The notes beneath the pieces were generated by a model. It worked only from the letters and a program-made list of their open reading frames with translations, was not told the origin of the DNA and did not search any database. A stretch of DNA of 64,000 nucleotides, taken from assembly GCA_016712465.1 (NCBI GenBank), contig JADJQZ010000001.1, positions 496,001 to 560,000 of the forward strand, read 5' to 3'. The translations under genes and the position numbers were made by a program. Origin of the DNA: Candidatus Obscuribacter sp. GTDB lineage: Bacteria > Cyanobacteriota > Vampirovibrionia > Obscuribacterales > Obscuribacteraceae. Every line of letters begins with the position of its first letter. Within the stretch, counting starts at the first letter, position 1. This document shows positions 53,902-60,624 of the stretch, piece after piece.

Positions 53902-54609
53902 TTGAGTAGAACCAAGATCGTCTCTGGCATTGTGCTGGCTTCAATTGTGGCTGCCGGCTCGTGTATAGCGTTGTTTGTCCGGCAAGAGATGAAAATCGAT
54001 GGTTTGTTGCGGGCGGAGAAATTTCTTGAGGCGGCAGTCTGCGTGCAGACTGCCGCACTACCGGTGGTGCTGGGGCCGCATCGGGACGGCGGTGCGGCCG
54101 ACCTTTATTTGCTTGCATATTTGAGCGAGAGAGCCGGCGACAAGAAGTTGGCGGCGGAAAGCCTGTTGCGGGCCGATGCCGAACTGCCGACGTCCGCGGT
54201 AGTGAAGGCCACCGAGAACCTGGAAAGTGCCGCCTCGATGCTGCAGTATAGATTGCATTTGGGTTATCTGTCGGAAGCCTGTTTGAGAGCCGGTGTGCAA
54301 CTAGCAAGGCGCCGTCAGGAAGCCGGCCCGACTGGCCTGAAATTGCTGGCCAAGTCACTGCTGGCCCTGGGGCGCGACTATCGCCTCAATGGTAAATTCA
54401 ATCTGGCAGCCCGTGCTCAGGCGGAAGCTATCTCGGTGTGCGAGCAGGCTCTAGGGGAGCGGGAAGCAGCCAGGGAAGTTGATCGCGAAATGGAAGCACT
54501 GCTGAAAGACTGCTTGAGCGCGCAACTGGAGTTGTTTCGGCGCTTTGGTCAGCTCGATGATTGCAAGCCGCTTTTGCAGCGTCTTGAAAGACTTGAGTCT
54601 GCAAAGTGA
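53902..54609 (+). CDS. Membrane-anchored helical protein with TPR-like repeats
   Basis: A 235-residue protein with an N-terminal membrane helix (IVSGIVLASIVAAGSCIALF) and a helical periplasmic domain. TPR-like helix pairs are suggested by ADLYLLAYLSERAGDKKLAAESLLRAD and by LGRDYRLNGKFNLAARAQAEA. It probably acts as a scaffold. The start seems to be a TTG at 53902, 32 bp after the J-domain-like gene. Function is unknown. It belongs to a collinear series of unknown genes running to 56015. Confidence 0.6.
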   Translation: MSRTKIVSGIVLASIVAAGSCIALFVRQEMKIDGLLRAEKFLEAAVCVQTAALPVVLGPHRDGGAADLYLLAYLSERAGDKKLAAESLLRADAELPTSAVVKATENLESAASMLQYRLHLGYLSEACLRAGVQLARRRQEAGPTGLKLLAKSLLALGRDYRLNGKFNLAARAQAEAISVCEQALGEREAAREVDREMEALLKDCLSAQLELFRRFGQLDDCKPLLQRLERLESAK

Positions 54610-54744
54610 GCGGAATTTTATTGCTTGAAAAACTTTTTCCGCATGGGCCTTGGGTTCGAGACTTCATTAGTATTTTTACCACTTGCGGAAGTCAAGGGTG
54701 GGCTTACTATGGGTTTGTTGATGGCGGATACAGGGGGTGACCAA

Positions 54745-55065
54745 ATGGCAGATGCAAGACACTCTCGTGTAAGTGACGAAAGAATTCGTGAGCTTACGGA
54801 ATCTATTGAAAATGGCAACATGACAGCGTTAACTAAGTTTCTCAATCGACTGAGCTCTTCTTCGGATCGCTTGGACGTGCTTGAGAGAATTGAGAAACTC
54901 AATAATGAAAACCGCTACAGGAGCGGTCGGACTCCCCGGCTTGCCCTTGAGCAGAGAACCTACCCCGATAGTGATTTTAGAGACATCGCGCTGCTCAAAA
55001 AGAGCACCGATTGGCTCTTCCAAGATGATGTGATCTACAAAGAGTCGATTGTTTATCAACATTGA
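54745..55065 (+). CDS. Helical hypothetical protein (106 aa)
   Basis: A 106-residue soluble protein with an amphipathic N-terminal helical region (DERIRELTESIENGN and RLDVLERIEKLNNENR) followed by a less ordered tail. No family is recognised. The ATG at 54745 follows CAGGGGGTGA, giving a fair ribosome site; other in-frame ATGs lie at 54709 and 54721, and an ORF runs back to 54625. It lies 135 bp after the TPR-like gene. Confidence 0.5.
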   Translation: MADARHSRVSDERIRELTESIENGNMTALTKFLNRLSSSSDRLDVLERIEKLNNENRYRSGRTPRLALEQRTYPDSDFRDIALLKKSTDWLFQDDVIYKESIVYQH

Positions 55066-55072
55066 TGTTGTA

Positions 55073-55109
55073 GTTGAATTTTGACAATTCAACCCCGAGC
55101 AATCCATAA
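55073..55109 (+). promoter_or_regulatory. Promoter candidate overlapped by an 8-bp inverted repeat
   Basis: GTTGAATT (55073-55080) and AATTCAAC (55086-55093) pair across TTGAC. The TTGACA at 55081-55086 fits a -35 box inside the repeat, and CATAAA about 18 bases later is a weak -10 candidate. The gene at 55153 follows, so a regulator may repress it here. Confidence 0.4.
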
Positions 55110-55152
55110 AGGCTTTCCGAAGGAGTATCATTACTCTGGAGGATGAAATGCC

Positions 55153-55620
55153 GTGACAAGTGATCAAGAAGCTGACCGCAAGCCCGCTGAGGCAGTGTCA
55201 GAACAGTCTCCCGAGGTTCAAGAGAAACCGTCAGAGACTGCCCCCATGGAAGAATCGAGTGTATCGCTTAAGCCCAAGGCCGGACCCTTCAAAACCGTGG
55301 TCTTCGTATTGACCATGGCCGGTGTGGCTTTGACTCTGGCTGGTATCGTATACGATGCCCAGTCGCAGCTTGAGACTACCTTCAAAAGTCCGGATGGCAA
55401 GTTTGCCGTGGAGGTTTATGCCTATCCACGGCTTTTGCCTGGCAAAGCACCGAAAGAGAAAGGTCCCGGCAAAGTGCGGCTTGTCACCGGCAGTGGTGTG
55501 CCCCTCGACCAGGCGCCGCTCAATACGCTTTCATCGATGTCTGAGCCCAGATGGACAAAAGATCGTGTGCACATAGAAAACGTTGCCGATTTCGTTCTTC
55601 CTGAGGAGCAAGGAAAATAG
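55153..55620 (+). CDS. Single-pass membrane protein of unknown function
   Basis: A 155-residue protein with an acidic N-terminal region (about 1-45), one membrane helix (VVFVLTMAGVALTLAGIVY) and an extracytoplasmic C-terminal of about 90 residues with the strand-like FKSPDGKFAVEVYAYP. No family is recognised. The GTG at 55153 has TGGAGG about 11 bases upstream. It stands in the row of unknown genes between the J-domain-like protein and the aminotransferase. Confidence 0.6.
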   Translation: MTSDQEADRKPAEAVSEQSPEVQEKPSETAPMEESSVSLKPKAGPFKTVVFVLTMAGVALTLAGIVYDAQSQLETTFKSPDGKFAVEVYAYPRLLPGKAPKEKGPGKVRLVTGSGVPLDQAPLNTLSSMSEPRWTKDRVHIENVADFVLPEEQGK

Positions 55621-55688
55621 TCCAGCAAGAGCGGGAAGAGTCCGTTACGGTACGAGAGTTTTGTTTGGCAGCCGAGAAGTATTCAAAA

Positions 55689-56015
55689 ATGCAGAACTTG
55701 GAGCTCATGTTGATTGAGGCTTTGCGCAGAGATGCTCTCAGGCAGCAAGAGGGGCGGCTTTCAGAGGTCGGTAAGGAGTTTGATGAGGCTGAGGAGTACC
55801 GCAGCCTCCACCGAGGAGAGTCGAGCTCCAAAGAACTTGGTATCGCCCTGACTTTCTGGGATGCCTGGGTGGATCAGGTGCGCCACGGCTTTCAACAGAA
55901 CTTTTATGGGGGCATCGGCCCGGCTGATTGGATAGAGTTGGCTCGGGAAATCGCTGCACAGCTTGAAGGGAAGCAGCCCATCACCAACGCTCTGGTCCTC
56001 AAGCACTTTTGCTAG
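55689..56015 (+). CDS. Hypothetical protein (108 aa)
   Basis: A 108-residue soluble, helical protein with an acidic stretch EVGKEFDEAEEY and a central segment ELGIALTFWDAWVDQVRHGF that looks amphipathic. No family is recognised. The ATG at 55689 is taken; a TTG at 55665 would add eight residues. The stop codon overlaps the stop of the convergent aminotransferase by four bases. Confidence 0.5.
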   Translation: MQNLELMLIEALRRDALRQQEGRLSEVGKEFDEAEEYRSLHRGESSSKELGIALTFWDAWVDQVRHGFQQNFYGGIGPADWIELAREIAAQLEGKQPITNALVLKHFC

Positions 56016-57151
56016 AGTCGTTTCTTGACTGCGGCCAGCAGGCGGTCTACATCATCGCTTTCAGTTAAATAGTGAATGGATGCGCGCAAGCAGTCGGGCT
56101 CTGGAATGCTTCTGACATATACACCGTCGCTTTCCAGATCGGTCACGAGCTGATTGTGATTTTTGCCGGGAACCTTGAAGCTTAGAAGTCCAGAGGCGCC
56201 AGCACCGGCTACAGTTTGCACCCCCAGTTCTTCCAGGCTCGATTTCAGATAATTGAGATTAGCCATGATCTTCACGTAGCGGCTTCGATCATCGCCAGCT
56301 TCCTGATGGCACTTGAGGGCTGTGCGCAGACCGGCCAGAAGGGGGAAAGAAGAGGTGGCTATCTCATATTTTTCTGCGCCGCGCTCACTGCCGTGTAAAT
56401 GGTGGCGCCAACCCATATAAGTTGGTTCTAGCTTGCCGAGCAGGCTTTCTTTTACGTAGAGGGCGCCGGTTCCCTCCGGGCCGCAGAGCCATTTTTGACC
56501 AGTGAAGGCGTAAAAATCGCTGTCGTAGTCGCGCAGGCTGAGAGGAAGCACTCCGGCTGATTGGGCGCCGTCGGCGAGAGCCAGAACTCCATACTGTCTG
56601 CAGAGGTTGTTTATTTCTTTGAGCGGTAAGACCTTGCCGCTATTCCAGAGCACATGGCTGAAAACAAAGAGCCGTGTGCGCCCATCTTTGCTGATCTGCT
56701 TTTCAATGCTGTCTACAAGCTCTTGCCCGTCCAGACTTTGTACCGCTACCTCGATGAGATTGAGCTTCAGCCGCCGCACTAGATTATTTACCGCATCCAC
56801 CACGCCGGGGTGTTCACAGTCGGTGATCATAATGCTGTCGCCGGCCTGCCAGTTTAGTCCCCAGAGTACTATATTCACTGCTTCGGTGACGTTTTGGGTG
56901 AGGGCAAAGCAATGGGCCGACCCGCCGAAGACCGCAGCAAAAAGCTCTTTGGTGTCGTTCAGCTGCTGCCCTATCCAGCTGAACATTTTGCTTGAGAAGG
57001 GACCCTCGCGCTGTACATATTGATAGGCCTCAAAAATGGCGTCGAGGCTTGGCTGGCTCATGACACCCTGCCCACCAAAGTTGAAGTAGGCTTTTCCCGC
57101 CAGACCGGGATAGTGTTTCGCTGGTAAGGATTGTGCTGCTTTGTTTTTCAT
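56012..57151 (-). CDS. Class V aminotransferase (cysteine-desulfurase-like)
   Basis: A 379-residue PLP enzyme. The Schiff-base lysine is Lys220 in FTGQKWLCGPEGTG, the PLP-stacking His114 lies in DCEHPG, and Asp194/Gln197 of ALADGAQSAG contact the cofactor ring. These signs match the SufS/CsdA/isopenicillin-epimerase group. The usual catalytic Cys of desulfurases near residue 350 is not clear (only Cys368 in PEPDCLRAS is near), so the reaction is unsettled. It is soluble and begins at an ATG at 57151. Confidence 0.9.
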   Translation of the reverse strand: MKNKAAQSLPAKHYPGLAGKAYFNFGGQGVMSQPSLDAIFEAYQYVQREGPFSSKMFSWIGQQLNDTKELFAAVFGGSAHCFALTQNVTEAVNIVLWGLNWQAGDSIMITDCEHPGVVDAVNNLVRRLKLNLIEVAVQSLDGQELVDSIEKQISKDGRTRLFVFSHVLWNSGKVLPLKEINNLCRQYGVLALADGAQSAGVLPLSLRDYDSDFYAFTGQKWLCGPEGTGALYVKESLLGKLEPTYMGWRHHLHGSERGAEKYEIATSSFPLLAGLRTALKCHQEAGDDRSRYVKIMANLNYLKSSLEELGVQTVAGAGASGLLSFKVPGKNHNQLVTDLESDGVYVRSIPEPDCLRASIHYLTESDDVDRLLAAVKKRL

Positions 57152-57256
57152 AAGTCCCCGAGAGTATGAATCTTACCGCATGGCGGTGATTTGAGGGCCA
57201 TAACTTGCGGTTGCGGGGCATTAACGGGGCGTTCACCTGCATTCTCAGGGGGTGGC

Positions 57257-57292
57257 TTGACAAGTGTGTAGTGTGTAGTAGATAATACACAC
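57257..57292 (+). promoter_or_regulatory. Sigma-70-type promoter overlapped by an operator, next to a start codon
   Basis: TTGACA (57257-57262) and GATAAT (57281-57286) are spaced by 18 bases. Two GTGTGTA copies (57264-57270 and 57271-57277) face TACACAC (57286-57292); the second pairs perfectly with it across 8 bases. The inverted repeat covers the -10 box and ends just before the ATG at 57293, so the mRNA may start at the ATG. Confidence 0.7.
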
Positions 57293-57649
57293 ATGACTCA
57301 TTTCGGCGACTACATTCGAAACAAGAGAGAGCAGCTCCAGAACAGAGACGCCGCTGCTTATTCTCTGCGTCGCGTGGCTGCTCAGATTGAAATCGAGCCA
57401 TCTTATTTGAGCAAAATTGAAAGAGGTTTGCAGCCTCCGCCGGGTGAGGGCACCATCATTGCTCTAGCCCGAGTGCTCGAAGAAGATCCCGATGTTTTAC
57501 TGGCTCTGGGGGGAAAGATTTCAGAAGACCTGAAGCGAATCATTAAGCAGCGCCCCAGTCTTTTTGCTCAACTGATTCGCGAATTAAAGGATATGCCGGA
57601 CCATGCAGTGTTGCATCTGGTGCGTGAAGTACGCGACGGCAATTGGTAA
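57293..57649 (+). CDS. XRE-family transcriptional regulator
   Basis: A 118-residue protein with a Cro/CI-type helix-turn-helix (about residues 7-65), seen in SLRRVAAQIEIEPSYLSKIERG and the following GEGTIIALARVLEEDPDVLL. The C-terminal 45 residues are helical. No ribosome site precedes the ATG, and the transcript may begin at it. The overlapped operator suggests that the protein represses its own promoter. The next gene starts 11 bp after the stop with a good ribosome site, so the pair forms one unit. An antitoxin-like role is possible but not shown. Confidence 0.85.
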   Translation: MTHFGDYIRNKREQLQNRDAAAYSLRRVAAQIEIEPSYLSKIERGLQPPPGEGTIIALARVLEEDPDVLLALGGKISEDLKRIIKQRPSLFAQLIRELKDMPDHAVLHLVREVRDGNW

Positions 57650-57660
57650 GGAGAAGATGG

Positions 57661-58719
57661 ATGATAACTCTCAATCAGAATCAACTGGTGGTGTCATTTC
57701 CCGAAGTGCATGAAGATGCCGTGCTCAGCCTCAATTTTCAGCGTACCCTGAGAATTCCCGATAACGACAAGGTCTATCCTCTGCCGCCCGGTCTCGGCAA
57801 CTTCCCCCTTGTGCATGTTGATGATTATAGAGATGAGGTGCCCAAAGGCTGGCTTGAGCACGGCGGCATCATCATGCCCATGTATCAGTCCGAGGCCATG
57901 TGGATTCTCTTTTCTGCTTCCTTCTCCGCTTTGAGAAGTTCCGCCTATCCCATGGCCATAAAGATTTCCACCGGCAAAATTGATGCGGTGACCGGCGCCC
58001 CTCACACAAACGGGCTGCATCCCCATCCGCAAGACTATCTGGTGGTGCCCGGGCAGCCCTGGCTGGACGGCTACTGTGTTAAGAAGGGGATGATTCGTCA
58101 GTTTGTGGCTATGCCTCTGGGAGAGGGCTATACGGCTGAGGAGCAGATTACACACAAAGCCGAGCATGGCGGTGTGCAAATTGTCGTCTATCCCATGAAG
58201 GCAGAGGCGTACGAAAGGCTGTTTCCCAAAGTCGAGCGAGAGATCTGGGGGAGCAGGTCTACTGGTGGTTGGGGCGCTCCCGGCTCAATGCCGCCTCCCC
58301 CCGGCAGTGCGAAAATGATGATGGCGGCCGGTGGTCAGGCGCAGTCCATGGGGCTGGCTCCCGGTGGTCGAATGAAGCAAGAGATCTATAAAGACCGATT
58401 TGACATAAACGATTGGGATACGAGTAAGTGCAGTCGCTGCTTTGTTCACATCGCCAATTCCCTCACCTGGCGCGAGATTACCGGCGCCAATCCCCCGCAC
58501 AGACCGCCCACGGCTGTGCAATATGCCGACTACGGGCTGCCCTGGTTCGATTATTATGATGAGAATCTCAAGGCCCTCTCCGGCTCAAGCAAGCTGGCCA
58601 ATCTCAAAAGCGTGCAAGCTCTATCTCAACTTAAGGGAGAGCCCATCGACAATAAGCCGGTAAATACAGGCAGTACGGTTAAACTCGGGCCCGGACAGGT
58701 GCGAGAAGGCGATTTCTAA
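57661..58719 (+). CDS. Conserved protein of unknown function, partner of the XRE gene
   Basis: A 352-residue protein of a conserved but uncharacterised family. The N-terminal 190 residues form a strand-rich domain with NFQRTLRIPDNDKVYPLPPG, MYQSEAMWILFS, DYLVVPGQPWLDG and IRQFVAMPLGEGYTAEEQ. A Gly/Pro/Met-rich linker (about 200-240) is followed by a domain with a CSRCFVHIAN segment, then a disordered tail. No signal peptide is present. Its function is unknown; the close coupling to an autoregulated XRE gene is the main clue. The ATG at 57661 has AAGGAG seven bases upstream. Confidence 0.75.
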   Translation: MITLNQNQLVVSFPEVHEDAVLSLNFQRTLRIPDNDKVYPLPPGLGNFPLVHVDDYRDEVPKGWLEHGGIIMPMYQSEAMWILFSASFSALRSSAYPMAIKISTGKIDAVTGAPHTNGLHPHPQDYLVVPGQPWLDGYCVKKGMIRQFVAMPLGEGYTAEEQITHKAEHGGVQIVVYPMKAEAYERLFPKVEREIWGSRSTGGWGAPGSMPPPPGSAKMMMAAGGQAQSMGLAPGGRMKQEIYKDRFDINDWDTSKCSRCFVHIANSLTWREITGANPPHRPPTAVQYADYGLPWFDYYDENLKALSGSSKLANLKSVQALSQLKGEPIDNKPVNTGSTVKLGPGQVREGDF

Positions 58720-58739
58720 AGCCTTTAGCTCAGGTGTTT

Positions 58740-58776
58740 GCAGGCGTCGGTCGGCTCTCAGTCGGCCGGCGCCTGC
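58740..58776. terminator. Strong GC-rich hairpin between convergent genes
   Basis: A 16-base arm at 58740-58755 pairs with 58761-58776 around TCTCA, with three mismatches of which G-U pairs are possible in RNA. It lies between the convergent genes ending at 58719 and 58821. No long T-run follows, so termination may need help. Confidence 0.55.
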
Positions 58777-58820
58777 GGCGCTGCCGTCTGTCTTTCCGTC
58801 CGGATTTTCTGCGGTTATAG

Positions 58821-59072
58821 CTATCTAGACCTGCTGCGACCGGCAAGATTGTAGTTGTAGAGAAAGAAGACCCAGAGGGCATAGAACAAGGCAAAGACGA
58901 GCATGAGAGTCGTCCAGGCCACCCAGAAGCTGGGGCTGAACAGTTGAATGGATACCGTGCTTCCGTGTCCGTTTTTGGGAAACAACACATGCAGCACGAA
59001 GCTGACCAAAGATATGGCACCCACCACCGCCACGCCGGTTATATAGTCGATAAGCTTCTTGCGAAGGTTCAC
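58821..59072 (-). CDS. Small membrane protein (83 aa)
   Basis: An 83-residue protein with two clear membrane segments, GVAVVGAISLVSFVLHVLF and SFWVAWTTLMLVFALFYALWVFFLY, and a basic C-terminus. No family is recognised. A GTG at 59072 is chosen because GGAG lies about 11 bases upstream; a TTG at 59135 overlaps the stop of the preceding gene. It is probably in one transcript with the membrane protein at 59132-59770. Confidence 0.5.
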   Translation of the reverse strand: MNLRKKLIDYITGVAVVGAISLVSFVLHVLFPKNGHGSTVSIQLFSPSFWVAWTTLMLVFALFYALWVFFLYNYNLAGRSRSR

Positions 59073-59131
59073 TTGGCGATATCTCCCTTGCTGTTTCCGG
59101 TGGAATTGGCTGCTACCAGATTGTTGTACCC

Positions 59132-59770
59132 TCAAAGGTCGTTATTGCCTTCCTGTGCGGTCTGCGCTGCCTGGGGAAATCGTTCTTTCAGGCGATCGAC
59201 GCCGAAGGAGAGTATCATGGACCAGAAGAGGCACAGCATTTCTCTTATGCCTGTGAGTACGAAGGCGCAGTTTAGCAGGGCTCCGATTGATTCGAAGCCA
59301 AGCTTACCCGGTAAATAATGTGAAGCTGCTACCAGGCAGATGGAAAGCAGGGCGAACTGTCTGGCGAAGTAGACCAGGTACTTGCTAACGGTAGAACTAT
59401 CGAACAGCTTCTTCTGTTCTTTAAGCTCCGCCATTTTGGCTTCGCGGTTACGGCGCTCGGCCAGGGAGTACTCCTTGAAGGTTTTGCCTGACTTCAACAG
59501 GACAAGTTGAGTGATACCTATGTTGATGAGGATGGCGGATAGACTGATGCAGATTACAAGCAGGCAGCTTTCCAGAAAACCAAAAGAAAAGGTGACCTGC
59601 GGCATGCCGGCCAGAACATATTGCCAGACCATTACTTGCGCAAGTATGGCCGTGACCGGCATGGCTATGGGCGCCACCAGTCCAAAAAGGGCCAGGAAGC
59701 CCCATATCACCCGCCAGTCTTCTTTTGTCAGATCAGGTTCCTGCAGGTTGGGGGTGTTAGTGTTTGCCAT
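59132..59770 (-). CDS. Membrane protein of unknown function (212 aa)
   Basis: A 212-residue protein with about four hydrophobic segments (VIWGFLALFGLVAPIAMPVTAILAQ, a long one near residues 50-85, and two near 130-190) separated by a charged loop with ERRNREAKMAELKEQKKL. I do not recognise a family. It precedes the 83-residue gene on the same strand and probably shares its transcript. Its start is divergent from the GNAT gene. Confidence 0.6.
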   Translation of the reverse strand: MANTNTPNLQEPDLTKEDWRVIWGFLALFGLVAPIAMPVTAILAQVMVWQYVLAGMPQVTFSFGFLESCLLVICISLSAILINIGITQLVLLKSGKTFKEYSLAERRNREAKMAELKEQKKLFDSSTVSKYLVYFARQFALLSICLVAASHYLPGKLGFESIGALLNCAFVLTGIREMLCLFWSMILSFGVDRLKERFPQAAQTAQEGNNDL

Positions 59771-59845
59771 TTCGGTGCTCTTGCTTTTATTCTGTTGAGA
59801 GTTTCGGCTCTAATACGTTTTTCTTTGATAGCTCCATTCTTACAC

Positions 59846-59874
59846 TTGACAACATGAAAGGTTACGCATCTAAT
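59846..59874 (+). promoter_or_regulatory. Sigma-70-type promoter for the GNAT gene
   Basis: TTGACA at 59846-59851, a 17-base spacer and TCTAAT at 59869-59874 fit the consensus closely. The start codon at 59905 lies about 30 bp downstream. Confidence 0.6.
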
Positions 59875-59904
59875 GAATTGTTCAACATTTGGGGAAAGTG
59901 AGCC

Positions 59905-60468
59905 ATGAGTATCTTCAGTCCATTGAATCCCCTGGAACCGCTCGCCCTTGAGACTGAAAGGGTTGTCTTGCGGCGCTGGCGCAAAAGTGATTTCAAACCC
60001 TTCGCCCGCATGAATCAAGACCCCATGGTCATGGAATTCTTTCCCCGTCGCCTCGATGCGGACGAAACACGGGCTATGATTCGCCGCATTGAAAGCGGTT
60101 TTGAAGAGCACGGTTTCGGGCTTTATGCCGTTGAACTGAAAGAGAACAATGGGTTCATAGGTTTTGTAGGACTTTCCGTACCTAAATTCAGCACTCACTT
60201 CACACCCTGTGTGGAAATAGGCTGGCGTCTTTCCTCGGAGTACTGGGGGCGCGGTCTGGCTACTGAGGCGGCCCGGGAAGTGATGAGAGCGGCCTTTCAC
60301 GACTTCGGTCTGGAAGAAGTGGTCAGTATGACCGCCATTCCCAATCAGCGCTCAAGGCGGGTAATGGAAAAACTGGGCATGACCACTCTGCCGGACGATG
60401 ATTTCGATCACCCGCTGGTGCCGGAGGGTCCGCTCAAACGCCATGTGCTTTATCGCAAGCGCCGCTGA
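59905..60468 (+). CDS. GNAT acetyltransferase, RimJ/RimL type
   Basis: A 187-residue soluble enzyme of the RimJ/RimL-like GNAT group. Signatures are TERVVLRRWRKSDFKPFARM at the N-terminus, EIGWRLSSEYWGRGLATEAA near residues 107-126 with the acetyl-CoA loop RGLATEA, and AIPNQRSRRVMEKLGM in motif B. Members acetylate protein N-termini or small amines. A good promoter lies upstream. The gene is not linked to an obvious partner. Confidence 0.92.
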   Translation: MSIFSPLNPLEPLALETERVVLRRWRKSDFKPFARMNQDPMVMEFFPRRLDADETRAMIRRIESGFEEHGFGLYAVELKENNGFIGFVGLSVPKFSTHFTPCVEIGWRLSSEYWGRGLATEAAREVMRAAFHDFGLEEVVSMTAIPNQRSRRVMEKLGMTTLPDDDFDHPLVPEGPLKRHVLYRKRR

Positions 60469-60624
60469 TCTCAGGGACAGAAGACGCTTTATCGGCTTGG
60501 AAGGATTCGTAGGTATATCCTTCTTTGCTTTTGCATAAGTTTTGCCGGCAGGCGGGTACATTTTGCTTTAGGCGGGGTTCCTTTGGACCCCCGGGAACTT
60601 GTGGTGGCTTAGGGAGATTTGCCT

